Assembly: GCA_040218535.1 (NCBI GenBank) | Contig: JAVJRG010000005.1 | Coordinates: 372,001-436,000 of the forward strand | Reading direction: 5' to 3' | DNA length: 64,000 nt | Source: Lacipirellulaceae bacterium | GTDB lineage: Bacteria; Planctomycetota; Planctomycetia; Pirellulales; Lacipirellulaceae | Shown: piece after piece, positions 19,139-27,840 of the stretch | Layout of the letters: every line of letters begins with the position of its first letter | How positions within the stretch are numbered: position 1 is the stretch's first letter | Notes under the pieces: model-generated | Told to the model about the DNA's origin: nothing | Seen by the model: only the letters and a program-made list of their open reading frames with translations | Database searches by the model: none | Translations under genes and position numbers: made by a program

Positions 19139-19170
19139 CCCGCCCGCTTGCGGCTTAGCCGTTAGGCCAC
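19139..19170. repeat. Short GCTTGCGGCTTAGCCGTT repeat between convergent genes
   Basis: CCGCTTGCGGCTTAGCCGTT at 19145-19164 recurs with small changes at 35706-35726 and 37740-37760, each time in a gene-end spacer. Here it forms the whole spacer and supplies the TAA stop and last codons of the minus-strand methyltransferase. Confidence 0.65.
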
Positions 19171-19649
19171 TGCCGACAGTACTCATAGAGCGCCATCGCC
19201 GTGGCGGTCGCTGCGTTATAGCTGAACGGCAACCCCCAGACGGGGATCTCGACGACGTCGTCCAGCAGTTCCAAGGCGTCTTCGGTCAGCCCGGTCCGTT
19301 CGTTCCCGATAACCAAGGCGGTGCGACGCTCGAACGAGTAGTGATGGATGTCTGAAGAGTCAGTCGTCTGCTCAAGCCCCACAAGACGGTAACTCTCTTC
19401 TCGCAGCGAACGCAGGACCGGCGGTAAAGTACGGCGGCTTTCAATCTCGATTTCATCTGCGCCATCTCGAGCGATTTTCTTGTCGAGTTTTGTGTTCCCG
19501 GTAGTGATGATTCTTGTCAGCCCGCAGCAACTGGCGGCTCGGACGATGCGCGAAAGGTTCACATTGCTCCGTAATGGGGCACAGACCACGATTAACTCTC
19601 GCGGTTGTTCTAAAGTCCGGGGCGGCTTGTGGCGTTGGTGCTCAAACAT
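19155..19649 (-). CDS. SpoU/TrmH-family RNA 2'-O-methyltransferase
   Basis: A SPOUT-class methyltransferase that would methylate ribose 2'-OH in tRNA or rRNA using a trefoil-knot SAM site. The three family motifs are present: NLSRIVRAASCCGL (N and R of motif 1), LVIGNERTGLTEDALELLD (motif 2) and LPFSYNAATATAMALYEY (motif 3). At 164 residues from ATG 19649 it is the short TrmL/TrmH-core type without an RNA-binding extension. An ATG 8 codons upstream (19673) is also possible. The target nucleotide cannot be read from sequence. Confidence 0.85.
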   Translation of the reverse strand: MFEHQRHKPPRTLEQPRELIVVCAPLRSNVNLSRIVRAASCCGLTRIITTGNTKLDKKIARDGADEIEIESRRTLPPVLRSLREESYRLVGLEQTTDSSDIHHYSFERRTALVIGNERTGLTEDALELLDDVVEIPVWGLPFSYNAATATAMALYEYCRQWPNG

Positions 19650-19771
19650 TTCGGCTTCAACGGAGATCGGCAAGAAACGTGGTAGGTAGCGGTTGGAGGA
19701 AACCCTGGTAAAAGGTTAAGCTAGGTTCTTCTCACAAGGATGTATTTGATCGAGCGAGTCTCCCGAACGCC

Positions 19772-21688
19772 ATGCCCCGATCCCGGTTTCCGCTGATTCC
19801 GCTGTTGATTGCTGTGGCGGTCGTTTTCGGGCTGGGCTGGGCTTTCCGCGGCGAGGAGCTTCCGCCTGCCGACTTTACGTTCGTCAATAATTCCGAGGTG
19901 AAGGGTATCGATCCGGCCAAAGTGAACGGATCGCCTGAGGGGAACATTGTCCGTTCCCTCTTCGAAGGGCTGACTCGTTGGGACCCAGCGACACTCGCAC
20001 CCATTCCAGGGGTTGCCGAGCGTTGGGACGTTTCCGAGGACGGGCTCGTCTACACTTTCCATCTTCGCGACGATGCCCGGTGGTCGGACGGTTCGGTTGT
20101 CACTGCAGGGGACATGGTTTACTCGCTCCGACGCTTACTCGGTCCGAGGAGTATCGCTGAGTATGCCTACCTCGCCTGGTGCATCAAGAATGCACGTCGC
20201 TATAGCGTGGCAGGAAGCGGGCTTCGCATAGGCGACCCTGTCGAGGTCGAACTGAATCTGCCGGTCAACGCCGTGAATTCGTTAAGAGGAGAAGTCCTAC
20301 GAGGCAAGCTCGTTGAGATTGAAGATCTAGGAGACGACGAAAAAGCCCTTGTTGTCGAACACGACGGCCAGCAGACTCGCTATGTGCCGATTGACGACAT
20401 TGAAGCAAGTCGCACGGAACCTCCTGCGAATAGCCAATGGTGTCGACAAGTCTTGCTCGATTTCAATGAGGTGGGCGTCAAAGAAGTTGACTCTCGCACT
20501 CTGCGCATCACGTTAGAAGCTCCCACGGCTTATTTCTTGAAGCTCGTCGGCTACTATCCCTTTTCTCCGGTGAAGAAGGAGTGCGTTGAAAAGTATGGTA
20601 CCCCCGATTGGACCAAACCCGAGAATCTGGTTTGCAACGGGGCTTACACGATCGGATTCCGTCGTATTCGCGACCGACTGCGTCTCGTAAGGAACGAGCA
20701 TTATTGGGATCGTGAGAATGTCCAGCTTGGGATCGTCGATGCTCTGCCAGTCGAAGCACGAACCACTGCGGTGAATCTCTACCTGACAGGCGAGGTTGAT
20801 TGGATCATCACCGTACCGACCCCGTCGTTGAAGGTCATGTTGCAGGAAGACCCGCCTCGCAACGACCTGAATCCCTCCCCTTTCTTGGGTGTGTATTACT
20901 ACATGCTCAACACGAATCGGAAGCCGCTTGATGATTTGCGAGTTCGCCGAGCGTTATCGCTGGCACTCGATCGGGAACAAATCACTTCAAAGCTACTAGC
21001 GGCGGGGGAGGTCCCTGCATTAAGCCTCGTTCCCCCCGGCATCGACGGATACACGGCGCAGGAAACGCAGGCCAAGAATGTTGAGCTAGCAAAGAAGTTG
21101 CTCGCTGAAGCAGGTTTTCCGGAAGGCCGAGGATTCCCTCCGTTGGACATCCTCTACAACACGGACGAAGCCCATCAATCAATTGCAGAACTAATTCGCA
21201 AGCAGTGGCAACGCGAGCTGGGCATCAACCTTTCAACCCGTAATGAAGAGTGGGCAAGCTATCAGTCGAGCGTCCAAAACTCACGGTACAACGTGGCACG
21301 ACGGGCCTGGATCGGGGACTACACAGACCCCAACACGTTCCTTGATATGTTCGTCACTGGCGGAGAGCAAAACAACACGGGATGGGGTAATGAAGAGTAT
21401 GATCGTTTGATTGCCGAAGCGAGTCGAGAGACAGACCCCAGCAGTCGGATGAAGTTGTTCGAGCAGGCTGAGCAACTGTTAATGGAAGAATTGCCCATCC
21501 TGCCCATCTATTTCTACGTCTCGAAGAACATGGTGAAACCTTATGTGCGGGGGTTCTACAATAACTTGCAAGATGTCCATCCGCTGTCGGCTATCTGGAT
21601 TGACGAGGAGTTGAAACAGCGGTACGAGACTGGAAAATCAGTTAGCCCCAACGAGTTTATAGGCATAACCGTGGAGGAGCGGCCATGA
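19772..21688 (+). CDS. Peptide-type ABC transporter substrate-binding protein
   Basis: An OppA-family (SBP_bac_5) periplasmic solute-binding protein of 638 residues. The N-terminus has a basic start then a hydrophobic signal segment (about 5-22) without a clear lipobox. Family signatures include FEGLTRWDPAT, the DDARWSDGSVVTAGDMVYSL segment and RVRRALSLALDREQIT. An unusual insertion (about 155-225) contains a short beta-rich stretch between the cleft segments. It overlaps the permease gene by 4 bp and is preceded by 98 bp of spacer. The ligand is presumably an oligopeptide, by family only. Confidence 0.9.
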   Translation: MPRSRFPLIPLLIAVAVVFGLGWAFRGEELPPADFTFVNNSEVKGIDPAKVNGSPEGNIVRSLFEGLTRWDPATLAPIPGVAERWDVSEDGLVYTFHLRDDARWSDGSVVTAGDMVYSLRRLLGPRSIAEYAYLAWCIKNARRYSVAGSGLRIGDPVEVELNLPVNAVNSLRGEVLRGKLVEIEDLGDDEKALVVEHDGQQTRYVPIDDIEASRTEPPANSQWCRQVLLDFNEVGVKEVDSRTLRITLEAPTAYFLKLVGYYPFSPVKKECVEKYGTPDWTKPENLVCNGAYTIGFRRIRDRLRLVRNEHYWDRENVQLGIVDALPVEARTTAVNLYLTGEVDWIITVPTPSLKVMLQEDPPRNDLNPSPFLGVYYYMLNTNRKPLDDLRVRRALSLALDREQITSKLLAAGEVPALSLVPPGIDGYTAQETQAKNVELAKKLLAEAGFPEGRGFPPLDILYNTDEAHQSIAELIRKQWQRELGINLSTRNEEWASYQSSVQNSRYNVARRAWIGDYTDPNTFLDMFVTGGEQNNTGWGNEEYDRLIAEASRETDPSSRMKLFEQAEQLLMEELPILPIYFYVSKNMVKPYVRGFYNNLQDVHPLSAIWIDEELKQRYETGKSVSPNEFIGITVEERP

Positions 21689-22605
21689 TGGCAATGTCTT
21701 TCCGCCGGTTGCTCTGGCTCTTTCTCACATTGTGGGTTGTGTTCACGATCTCGTTCTTTCTCATGAGAGCCGTCCCTGGTGGGCCGCTTTCTAGTGAACG
21801 CAATCTCGATCCTGAGATCGAGCGGATCATCAAGAAGCGGTACAACCTCGATAAGCCGCTCTGGCAGCAGTACTTGATTGAGCTGGGCAACTATGCTCGC
21901 GGCGACCTGGGGCATAGTTACCGCATGGCCGACTTCTCAGTGGCTGAGGTGATACGGCAAGGTCTGCCTATTTCATTAAGCTTAGGGAGCTTAGCCCTGG
22001 GGTTCGCCTTGCTATTAGGTTTGACTGCAGGAATTGCGTCGGCCGTTTATCGAGGGACGAGCATCGACACGAGTATGATGCTCGTTGCCACGGCAGGGAT
22101 TGCGCTGCCAAACTTTGTGATCGCGGGAGTTTGCATCATTCTGTTTGTGTTCGCGTTTCCACTATTTCCGGCGGCAGGGTGGGGTAGCTGGCGCCACATG
22201 CTGTTGCCAGCCTTCTGTCTTGGCTTACCTTACGCGGCTTCCGTCTCGCGGATTGCCCGCACCAGTATGTTGGATGTGTTATCCCAAGACTACATTCGGA
22301 CCGCCCACGCTAAAGGCACGCCGCCCTTGCGTGTTATTCTGGTGCATGCCTTGCGAAGCGCATTACTTCCGGTGGTGTCGTACTTGGGCCCTGCGATCGC
22401 AGGTATTCTGACCGGGTCCTTAGTGATTGAACGGGTCTTTGCCATTCCTGGGTTGGGGACTCACTTTGTCGAGGCCGCTCTGCAGCGAGACTTCACGCTT
22501 GCCATGGGTATGGTGATGCTCTACACGGTGCTCCTTTACACGATGAACTGGCTGGTCGATTTATCTTACGCTTATTTGAACCCACGCATTCAAACAGCGA
22601 GCTGA
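21685..22605 (+). CDS. ABC transporter permease, OppB type
   Basis: A 306-residue inner-membrane permease with six hydrophobic segments. The start ATG lies in the oppA-like stop and is preceded by a strong GGAGGAG 5 bp upstream. The N-terminal segment (FFLMRAVPGGPLSSER) is typical of OppB/DppB, and the cytoplasmic EAA loop is visible as RTSMLDVLSQDYIRTAHAKG, which would dock the ATPase. The coupled gene order binding protein-OppB-OppC is normal. Confidence 0.93.
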   Translation: MMAMSFRRLLWLFLTLWVVFTISFFLMRAVPGGPLSSERNLDPEIERIIKKRYNLDKPLWQQYLIELGNYARGDLGHSYRMADFSVAEVIRQGLPISLSLGSLALGFALLLGLTAGIASAVYRGTSIDTSMMLVATAGIALPNFVIAGVCIILFVFAFPLFPAAGWGSWRHMLLPAFCLGLPYAASVSRIARTSMLDVLSQDYIRTAHAKGTPPLRVILVHALRSALLPVVSYLGPAIAGILTGSLVIERVFAIPGLGTHFVEAALQRDFTLAMGMVMLYTVLLYTMNWLVDLSYAYLNPRIQTAS

Positions 22606-22626
22606 TTTCGGAGAAGCGAAGCATCT

Positions 22627-23868
22627 ATGGAATCGCAATCAGCCGGAAACTCGCTGGGAAAGGATGCGTGGCGTAAGCTCCGTCGCAGTCGGGCGGCAAT
22701 GCTTTCGTTGGGGTGGCTGGTGCTGATTTGCGTACTCGCGGCAATTACTCCACTATTGCCATTGCAGCCTCCCGATGCGGTCAACATGGCCCTTCAATAC
22801 GAAGAGCCGATAGCGACTCCAGTTTGGCTTGATGACTTTAAGCTCGACACTGAAGCGATTAACGAAACCCCCACGGAGGTAGAGCGACTCGAAAACGAAC
22901 TCGTCAAACTAGAAACTGCTGTTCAGCAAGCCGAGGTAGATTTCGAGCGTGTCTCCGTCGATTCGGCTGAGTACGAGGCTGCGGAGCAGAAGTACGAAGA
23001 GGCCTACCAGAAAGCACGTCAGAAACATGCCGAGATTGAGGATGTCATCCAGGAGCCCTATCGTAAACAAGGCTTTGCGCCGCTGAATCCACTCAGTCGT
23101 TGGTTGGTCCGGGTCCGTTATCAACTTTTTGGTGAGAGAAGTTTGAACTCCAATTGCGGCCGCGACGAGTTGGGGCGAGATGTTCTCTCACGGGTTTTCT
23201 GGGGGGCGCGTGTTTCATTGGTCGTTGGATTAGTTGCTACTTTTGTCTCGTTAGTCATTGGCGTGACCTATGGCGCAGTCGCTGGGTATTTTGGCGGCTG
23301 GGTGGATGATGCGATGATGCGTTTTGTCGATGTTCTCTACTCGGTGCCGTTCATCTTCGTGGTAATTTTTATTCTCACGATCTTGGGAGAGGAGAGCATC
23401 GCACGTGAGCTTGCCTACTGGGGAATCGGCAGAATTACGGTCTTCTTTGTGGTGGTGGGAGCGATCTACTGGTTGACCATGTCTCGCGTGGTGCGGGGGC
23501 AAGTGATCAGCTTGAAGAACGAAGCGTTTGTCGAAGCCGCACGCTCATTGGGGGCGGGGCATACCCGAATCATCTTCCGGCACCTACTGCCCAATGTCTT
23601 TAGCGTCGTGCTGGTCTATCTGACGCTGACAATCCCGAAGGTCATGCTCTTCGAGGCGTTTCTTTCCTTCCTGGGTTTAGGAGTGCAACCGCCCAATGTT
23701 TCCTGGGGACTGCTGGCTAACGAAGGAATCAAAGTCATTTCGCCAGTGAAGATCTACTGGTGGCTGATTCTGTTCCCGAGTCTTGCACTGGGAAGCACGC
23801 TGTTGGCGCTTAATGTCCTTGGGGATAGCCTCCGGGACGCGCTCGATCCAAAGTTGCGGAAGGAGTAA
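22627..23868 (+). CDS. ABC transporter permease, OppC type, with coiled-coil insertion
   Basis: The second permease (413 residues, about 100 longer than usual). After the first helix (about 24-44) it carries a hydrophilic insertion with heptad-like Glu/Lys/Leu/Ala from about 84 to 143, then the normal OppC core: NCGRDELGRDVLSRVFWGAR, several helices, and the EAA loop LKNEAFVEAARSLGAGHTRI. The C-terminus ends DSLRDALDPKLRKE, as in OppC. The coiled region would lie outside the cytoplasmic membrane. No ATPase genes (OppD/OppF) follow; the next gene is on the other strand. Confidence 0.93.
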   Translation: MESQSAGNSLGKDAWRKLRRSRAAMLSLGWLVLICVLAAITPLLPLQPPDAVNMALQYEEPIATPVWLDDFKLDTEAINETPTEVERLENELVKLETAVQQAEVDFERVSVDSAEYEAAEQKYEEAYQKARQKHAEIEDVIQEPYRKQGFAPLNPLSRWLVRVRYQLFGERSLNSNCGRDELGRDVLSRVFWGARVSLVVGLVATFVSLVIGVTYGAVAGYFGGWVDDAMMRFVDVLYSVPFIFVVIFILTILGEESIARELAYWGIGRITVFFVVVGAIYWLTMSRVVRGQVISLKNEAFVEAARSLGAGHTRIIFRHLLPNVFSVVLVYLTLTIPKVMLFEAFLSFLGLGVQPPNVSWGLLANEGIKVISPVKIYWWLILFPSLALGSTLLALNVLGDSLRDALDPKLRKE

Positions 23869-23871
23869 TCG

Positions 23872-23946
23872 AGCGTTAGCCGTCGGGCTTGCTCGACGCG
23901 TGGCTTAACGGTCGTCCCAGCGCCGACCAAGGTCGGCGGCTAACTT
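23872..23946. repeat. 75-bp dispersed repeat, copy A
   Basis: The segment shares its first part (GCGTTAGCCGTCGGGCTTGC) and its last 27 bp (GCGCCGACCAAGGTCGGCGG plus CTAACTT) with copy B at 57806-57875. It lies between the oppC-like gene and the convergent amidohydrolase and supplies the TAG stop of the latter. The palindrome GCCGACCAAGGTCGGC is at its centre. Confidence 0.75.
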
Positions 23947-25346
23947 CCTGGTTGAATATCCTCTTCGCGACCTAGCAACTCCAAGCTCCCAGCGACCAAA
24001 GCTTTGACCCCCGTGCGGATCGTCGGTTCGGGATCGGGATAGTACTTGGCCGAATGAAGCGAAGGTGGCGGCGTTCCATCCTCTTTGAACTTGTCGAGCC
24101 GTTCCTGCGTGACTGAGCCAATGCTCATCATCAAGATTGGCACACCAGCGCGTCCGTAGCGACCGAAGTCCTCGCCGCCCATAGAGGGCTCAGCCTCGCG
24201 AACATTGTCGGCGCCGATTGCTTTGGCAATCGCTGGCAGCACGCGTTCGCCGAGATCAGGGTCGTTCCACAGTGAGGGCGTGCCTTCGCTCACCTCAATC
24301 TCCGGATCGGGTGCGTCCGCGCTCTGAGCTGCGGCGAGGGTCTTACGCTTGATCGCCTCGATTAACTGTTTTCGGGTCGCAGGAGCGTAACTGCGAACGG
24401 TTAGTTCCAACTTACATTGATCGCTGATGACGTTGTGTTTTGTGCCTCCTTTGATAGAACCCACCGTGATGACCGCCGGTTCGATCGGCTTCACCTCGCG
24501 ACTGACGATGGTTTGGAGATCAAGGACCAAACGAGCAGCAATCACGACCGGATCGATGGTCGTATGCGGATAGGCTCCGTGACCGCCGCGTCCTTTGACC
24601 GTGATATCAACGCTATCGACGTTCGCCAGCGCGTAGCCTGTCTTGCAATACAGTGTACCGGTCGGTTTGTCGGCTGCAACGTGCAGAGCCAAGGCGTAAT
24701 CAGGTCGGGGGAAGCGAACGAACAGACCATCATCCAGCATCGACATCGCTCCCGCACCGCGTTCCTCAGCGGGCTGGAAGATCGCCATGAGCGTTCCCGT
24801 CCACTCTTGCCTGTGACTGGACAAGTAGCGAAGCGTCCCGACAAGATTGGTCATATGCATGTCGTGCCCACAGGCGTGCATCACACCAACGGTAGCCCCG
24901 CGTTGGTCTTTCGTGCGAACCTTCGAGGCGTAGGAGACTCCGGTCTCTTCGACCACCGGCAATGCGTCCATATCAGCACGGAGCATTAGCGTTGGGCCTT
25001 TGCCGTTTTTCAAAACACCCACGACACCGTGCCCGCCGACTTTGGCTGTTGTTTTAAAGCCCAGCGTGTTCAACTCTTCAACCATTCGCTTGGCAGTTTG
25101 CTCTTCCATCAAAGAAAGTTCTGGCAACTGGTGGAGCGATTTGTAAAGCTGGGTAAGTTCGGCGGCTTCTTCTGCGAGCCATTCTTCCGGCGACGCCCCG
25201 GTTGCCTGTAGGGTTGGAGCAGTTGCAATGACCAATGCCACAAGCAGTTGCGCCATTCGATAGAAATTCAACGAATGAGATTTCGCCAAAATGTTGACAA
25301 AAGGCTTTGCAACGCCGCAGTTCGGCAGTAGACTTCGTGCATTCAT
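23940..25346 (-). CDS. Secreted M20-family amidohydrolase
   Basis: An M20D metallo-hydrolase related to hippurate hydrolase, IAA-amino-acid hydrolase and N-acyl-amino-acid amidohydrolases. Metal-site motifs are visible: ADMDALP, HACGHDMHMTNLVG and AEERGAGA, with MGGEDFGRYGRAGVP near the end. The protein is 468 residues from ATG 25346; a hydrophobic signal-like segment (MAQLLVALVIATAPTLQA) begins 30 residues later, where ATG 25256 is an alternative start. A longer frame from 25388 begins inside a hairpin loop and was rejected. It faces the oppC-like gene and follows rdgB on the same strand. Confidence 0.88.
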   Translation of the reverse strand: MNARSLLPNCGVAKPFVNILAKSHSLNFYRMAQLLVALVIATAPTLQATGASPEEWLAEEAAELTQLYKSLHQLPELSLMEEQTAKRMVEELNTLGFKTTAKVGGHGVVGVLKNGKGPTLMLRADMDALPVVEETGVSYASKVRTKDQRGATVGVMHACGHDMHMTNLVGTLRYLSSHRQEWTGTLMAIFQPAEERGAGAMSMLDDGLFVRFPRPDYALALHVAADKPTGTLYCKTGYALANVDSVDITVKGRGGHGAYPHTTIDPVVIAARLVLDLQTIVSREVKPIEPAVITVGSIKGGTKHNVISDQCKLELTVRSYAPATRKQLIEAIKRKTLAAAQSADAPDPEIEVSEGTPSLWNDPDLGERVLPAIAKAIGADNVREAEPSMGGEDFGRYGRAGVPILMMSIGSVTQERLDKFKEDGTPPPSLHSAKYYPDPEPTIRTGVKALVAGSLELLGREEDIQPGS

Positions 25347-25368
25347 AGAAGCTCGCTCTAGTTCATTT

Positions 25369-25411
25369 GGCCGCCCTCGCAACATCATCCCGCTTGCGAG
25401 GCGGCCTTTTT
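25369..25411 (+). terminator. GC-rich hairpin followed by T-run
   Basis: GGCCGCCCTCGCAA (25369-25382) pairs with TTGCGAGGCGGCC (25394-25406) with one bulge, then TTTTT on the plus strand. This is a good intrinsic terminator shape, but no sense gene lies upstream on the plus strand. It may stop antisense transcription or work as a bidirectional hairpin after rdgB. Confidence 0.55.
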
Positions 25412-25427
25412 CGTTGGGCGGTCAACA

Positions 25428-26063
25428 TCAACCGCGTTGAATAGCTAGATTCGATTCCTGATTCTTGATCCGCAGCAACTCGGGAACGATTGCCCGCATG
25501 GCACGTGCTCGGTGGCTGATCATTCGTTTGAAGTTTGGTCCCAACTCTCCAAAGGTCCGGTGCATCTCCAAGACTTCGAAGAGCGGATCGTAGCCGAAGC
25601 CGTTTGTTCCTGAGGGCTTCGTGCGGATTCGTCCGCGACATTGGCCCCACGTCTCCGCAACGATCTGGCCTGCGGGGTTGGCTATGGCTACATGGCAGTA
25701 GTAGCGGCCGGTTCGTTTCACGAGCGGCAACTGGCCGAGTTCTTCAATCAAATGAGCGTTGTTCTCTTCGTCGGTTGCTTCGGGACCGGCGTAACGGGCG
25801 GAATAGATTCCTGGACGTCCTTCTAAAGCGTCGACTTCCAAGCCGCTGTCGTCTGCCAGTACCCAACAGTTCAGATGTTGGGCTTGCTCGATTGCTTTTT
25901 TCTGCGCGTTTGCAGCAAAGCTATCGCCGTCTTCCACGACTTCGTGAACTGTCTCGTAGTCGGCCAAAGTGCGGATTTCAAAACCGTGTGGGCCGAGCAG
26001 TTCGACGAGCTCGCGGCCCTTTTTGACGTTGGTCGTGCCAATCGTTAGTGGGAACGAAGACAT
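25428..26063 (-). CDS. rdgB: XTP/dITP diphosphatase (RdgB/HAM1)
   Basis: Hydrolyses non-canonical purine NTPs (XTP, ITP, dITP) to monophosphates, protecting DNA and RNA. The family motifs are present: IGTTNVKKGRELVELL at the N-terminus, LADDSGLEVDALEGRPGIYS, then GFGYDPLF and a C-terminal SHRARAM. The second Thr of the first motif replaces the more common Gly. Length 211 residues, usual size. Transcribed towards the M20 gene. Confidence 0.95.
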   Translation of the reverse strand: MSSFPLTIGTTNVKKGRELVELLGPHGFEIRTLADYETVHEVVEDGDSFAANAQKKAIEQAQHLNCWVLADDSGLEVDALEGRPGIYSARYAGPEATDEENNAHLIEELGQLPLVKRTGRYYCHVAIANPAGQIVAETWGQCRGRIRTKPSGTNGFGYDPLFEVLEMHRTFGELGPNFKRMISHRARAMRAIVPELLRIKNQESNLAIQRG

Positions 26064-26150
26064 TGCTGACTTATTGCGAAGTGGAAATGATGCTGAAAGA
26101 TTCTAGCATCATACCACGAAGCCCGGCTCAGCGAAGCCTCGGCAAGCAAA

Positions 26151-26267
26151 GTAGCCCTGTCGCTCCGCGACAGGAATCGCGGCAACACCAAGAAGGCTGT
26201 GGTATTGACTTCGTATGGGTGCGGCTGCTGAGCTTCTGCAATTCCTATCGCGGAGCGATAGGGCTAC
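26151..26267. repeat. Inverted pair of CCTRTCGCTCCGCGAYAGG hairpins
   Basis: Arm 26151-26177 and arm 26241-26267 are reverse complements with two mismatches, and each arm is itself a hairpin around GCTCCGC or GCGGAGC. The 63-bp interior has no gene. The element lies upstream of rdgB and 6 bp downstream of the stop of the secreted unknown (26274). The double-hairpin design resembles REP/BIME pairs, but no adjacent transposase is seen. Confidence 0.75.
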
Positions 26268-26273
26268 CGTCGA

Positions 26274-27500
26274 CTAGCGACGAGCATACGCCGCACTAAT
26301 GGCGGCACGCTGAGGGACAACGATTGGAGTCGGCTGGATGTCGAACGGTAATCCCACGAATCGTTTGGGGTGGAAACCGTTTGCGACCTGACCCTCAGTA
26401 AACTGACGAGCGAATTGTGCCTTCACGCGTTGTTCGTTTAGCAGGTCTTCCTTCGCCGGACGGTTGAAGAAGTTGTGTGGCTTGGCGGCTCCGAAAGTGT
26501 CGACGACTTTCTGCGCGTCGGGCGTCGCGGGTGCAATTCTTCCGTCTGGAAACTGGTGCATTTTGTCAAAGGAACCTACTGTCACATAGCTCTCGTACTT
26601 GTCATGAAACTCGTAGGCTTCCCAACCACGGCTCCGGAGGGCGTGTGTCAGTCGTTGTGCTTTCTCCGCACCGGTGACCAGTGGATCGTCCTTTTTGGCG
26701 CGACGTGTCTTCGTAGATTTCACATCCACGGGCTTTTCGAGCGACGACCGGCCACGGAAGGTGGCCACCTTAATACTGAACTTCCCAGGGCAGTCGAGCA
26801 GCGAGTGTTTCACGCCTTGGTTCCACTTCGCAATGCTTTCATCAATCCCCTGCGGGACGAAGTACTCCTTGGGAAGAAGGAGATTGCGAGTCAGGAAAGC
26901 ATGGCCCATCGGGCCCTTACTAACGGGCTTTTCATTTTGCTGGCTTAAGTAGTTGGAGACCTTCTCACGGAATCCAGCCAAGCTCTGATGCGACTGGATG
27001 CTTTCGCCGGTTAGGGTTTCAGGACGCATGGTCTTGATGCGCGAGAGCAGTTCTTGGGCTTCTGGGTCGTCGATGCCTGAGAACTCACCAACAAGCACTG
27101 CATGTTCAATGACGGAATCGCCTCGGTTGTAGCGACGGCGAATTGGTGCACCGTAATGATCCAGCCCACGACCCGGATCGTCTTTCTGCTCGAATGTCAT
27201 CCCGTAATAGTAGGCGGGCAGGTTGAAGTCTCTGCGGAGCTCGAAGACCAGATCGCGAGCCTGTCTTTCGCCTTCTACTCCTGAGAAAGAGCATGCTAGG
27301 ATCAGCCAGGGGCCGTTCTGTTGCTCGAGCGAATAGTCGACGCCTTGCTCAGCGGGCACTTTTTTCTGAGGCATCAACTTCTTCCAAAGCGGCGCTGCCT
27401 GGCAAACCGTGTTGGCACCGAGAAACCCTGCGAAGAGACCTAGAGTCAATACGAGGGAAAGGTTTTTTCGAAGTGCGACCTTACGAGCGAGAGCAGTCAT
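26274..27500 (-). CDS. Secreted protein of unknown function
   Basis: A 408-residue protein. A basic N-terminus and hydrophobic core with cleavage probably near CQA-AP (residue 36) give a Sec signal peptide. The mature part has repeated alpha/beta segments, such as GPWLILACSFSGVEGERQAR (about 62-81), followed by an acidic/basic mix with many Lys and Arg, and a second similar segment later, KYESYVTVGSFDKMHQ. The repeated strand-helix pattern is SPOR-like, though I cannot support a SPOR assignment. Its spacer with sppA is 340 bp. Function unknown. Confidence 0.7.
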   Translation of the reverse strand: MTALARKVALRKNLSLVLTLGLFAGFLGANTVCQAAPLWKKLMPQKKVPAEQGVDYSLEQQNGPWLILACSFSGVEGERQARDLVFELRRDFNLPAYYYGMTFEQKDDPGRGLDHYGAPIRRRYNRGDSVIEHAVLVGEFSGIDDPEAQELLSRIKTMRPETLTGESIQSHQSLAGFREKVSNYLSQQNEKPVSKGPMGHAFLTRNLLLPKEYFVPQGIDESIAKWNQGVKHSLLDCPGKFSIKVATFRGRSSLEKPVDVKSTKTRRAKKDDPLVTGAEKAQRLTHALRSRGWEAYEFHDKYESYVTVGSFDKMHQFPDGRIAPATPDAQKVVDTFGAAKPHNFFNRPAKEDLLNEQRVKAQFARQFTEGQVANGFHPKRFVGLPFDIQPTPIVVPQRAAISAAYARR

Positions 27501-27840
27501 GGCGAATTCGTACCGTGATTGTTGCTAGCCGCCAGCCATCAAGACAGGCGTGGGATACCCAGTAGTTTGGCGAGAAAACTAGCAAACTGCGGTCGGCCTT
27601 ACCAGACTGATCTAAGGACATGATAAGGGCGAATTGCTGTGTGAAATCGCCGAATTTTTCCACAAGATCGAGTGCCTAGCCGCGAACAAACGATCTATTA
27701 GCACGGTATAATCTGATACCGAGCGCGGTTTCCCCAGACCGTGGCCTACAAAATGCCGGGAATGGTTCTCAAATTTCAAACTCGAGGTCTTATAAACAAA
27801 GTGGCGGCCTCATCTCACGATTCCTCAAAGGGTGCAAGAA
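27501..27840. other. Divergent 340-bp spacer upstream of sppA
   Basis: No credible gene on either strand. A TATAAT occurs at 27707-27712 but without a recognisable -35 element at 16-18 bp (GAACAA at 27684), so it is only a possible sppA promoter. The remainder is mixed sequence with no repeat. Confidence 0.4.

Noticed and set aside
24417-24989. 190-codon plus-strand frame
   Set aside because: Antisense to the M20 amidohydrolase; His/Arg-rich composition of a shadow frame.
27707-27712. TATAAT as a definite sppA promoter
   Set aside because: No -35 element at the right spacing; kept only as a remark on the spacer.
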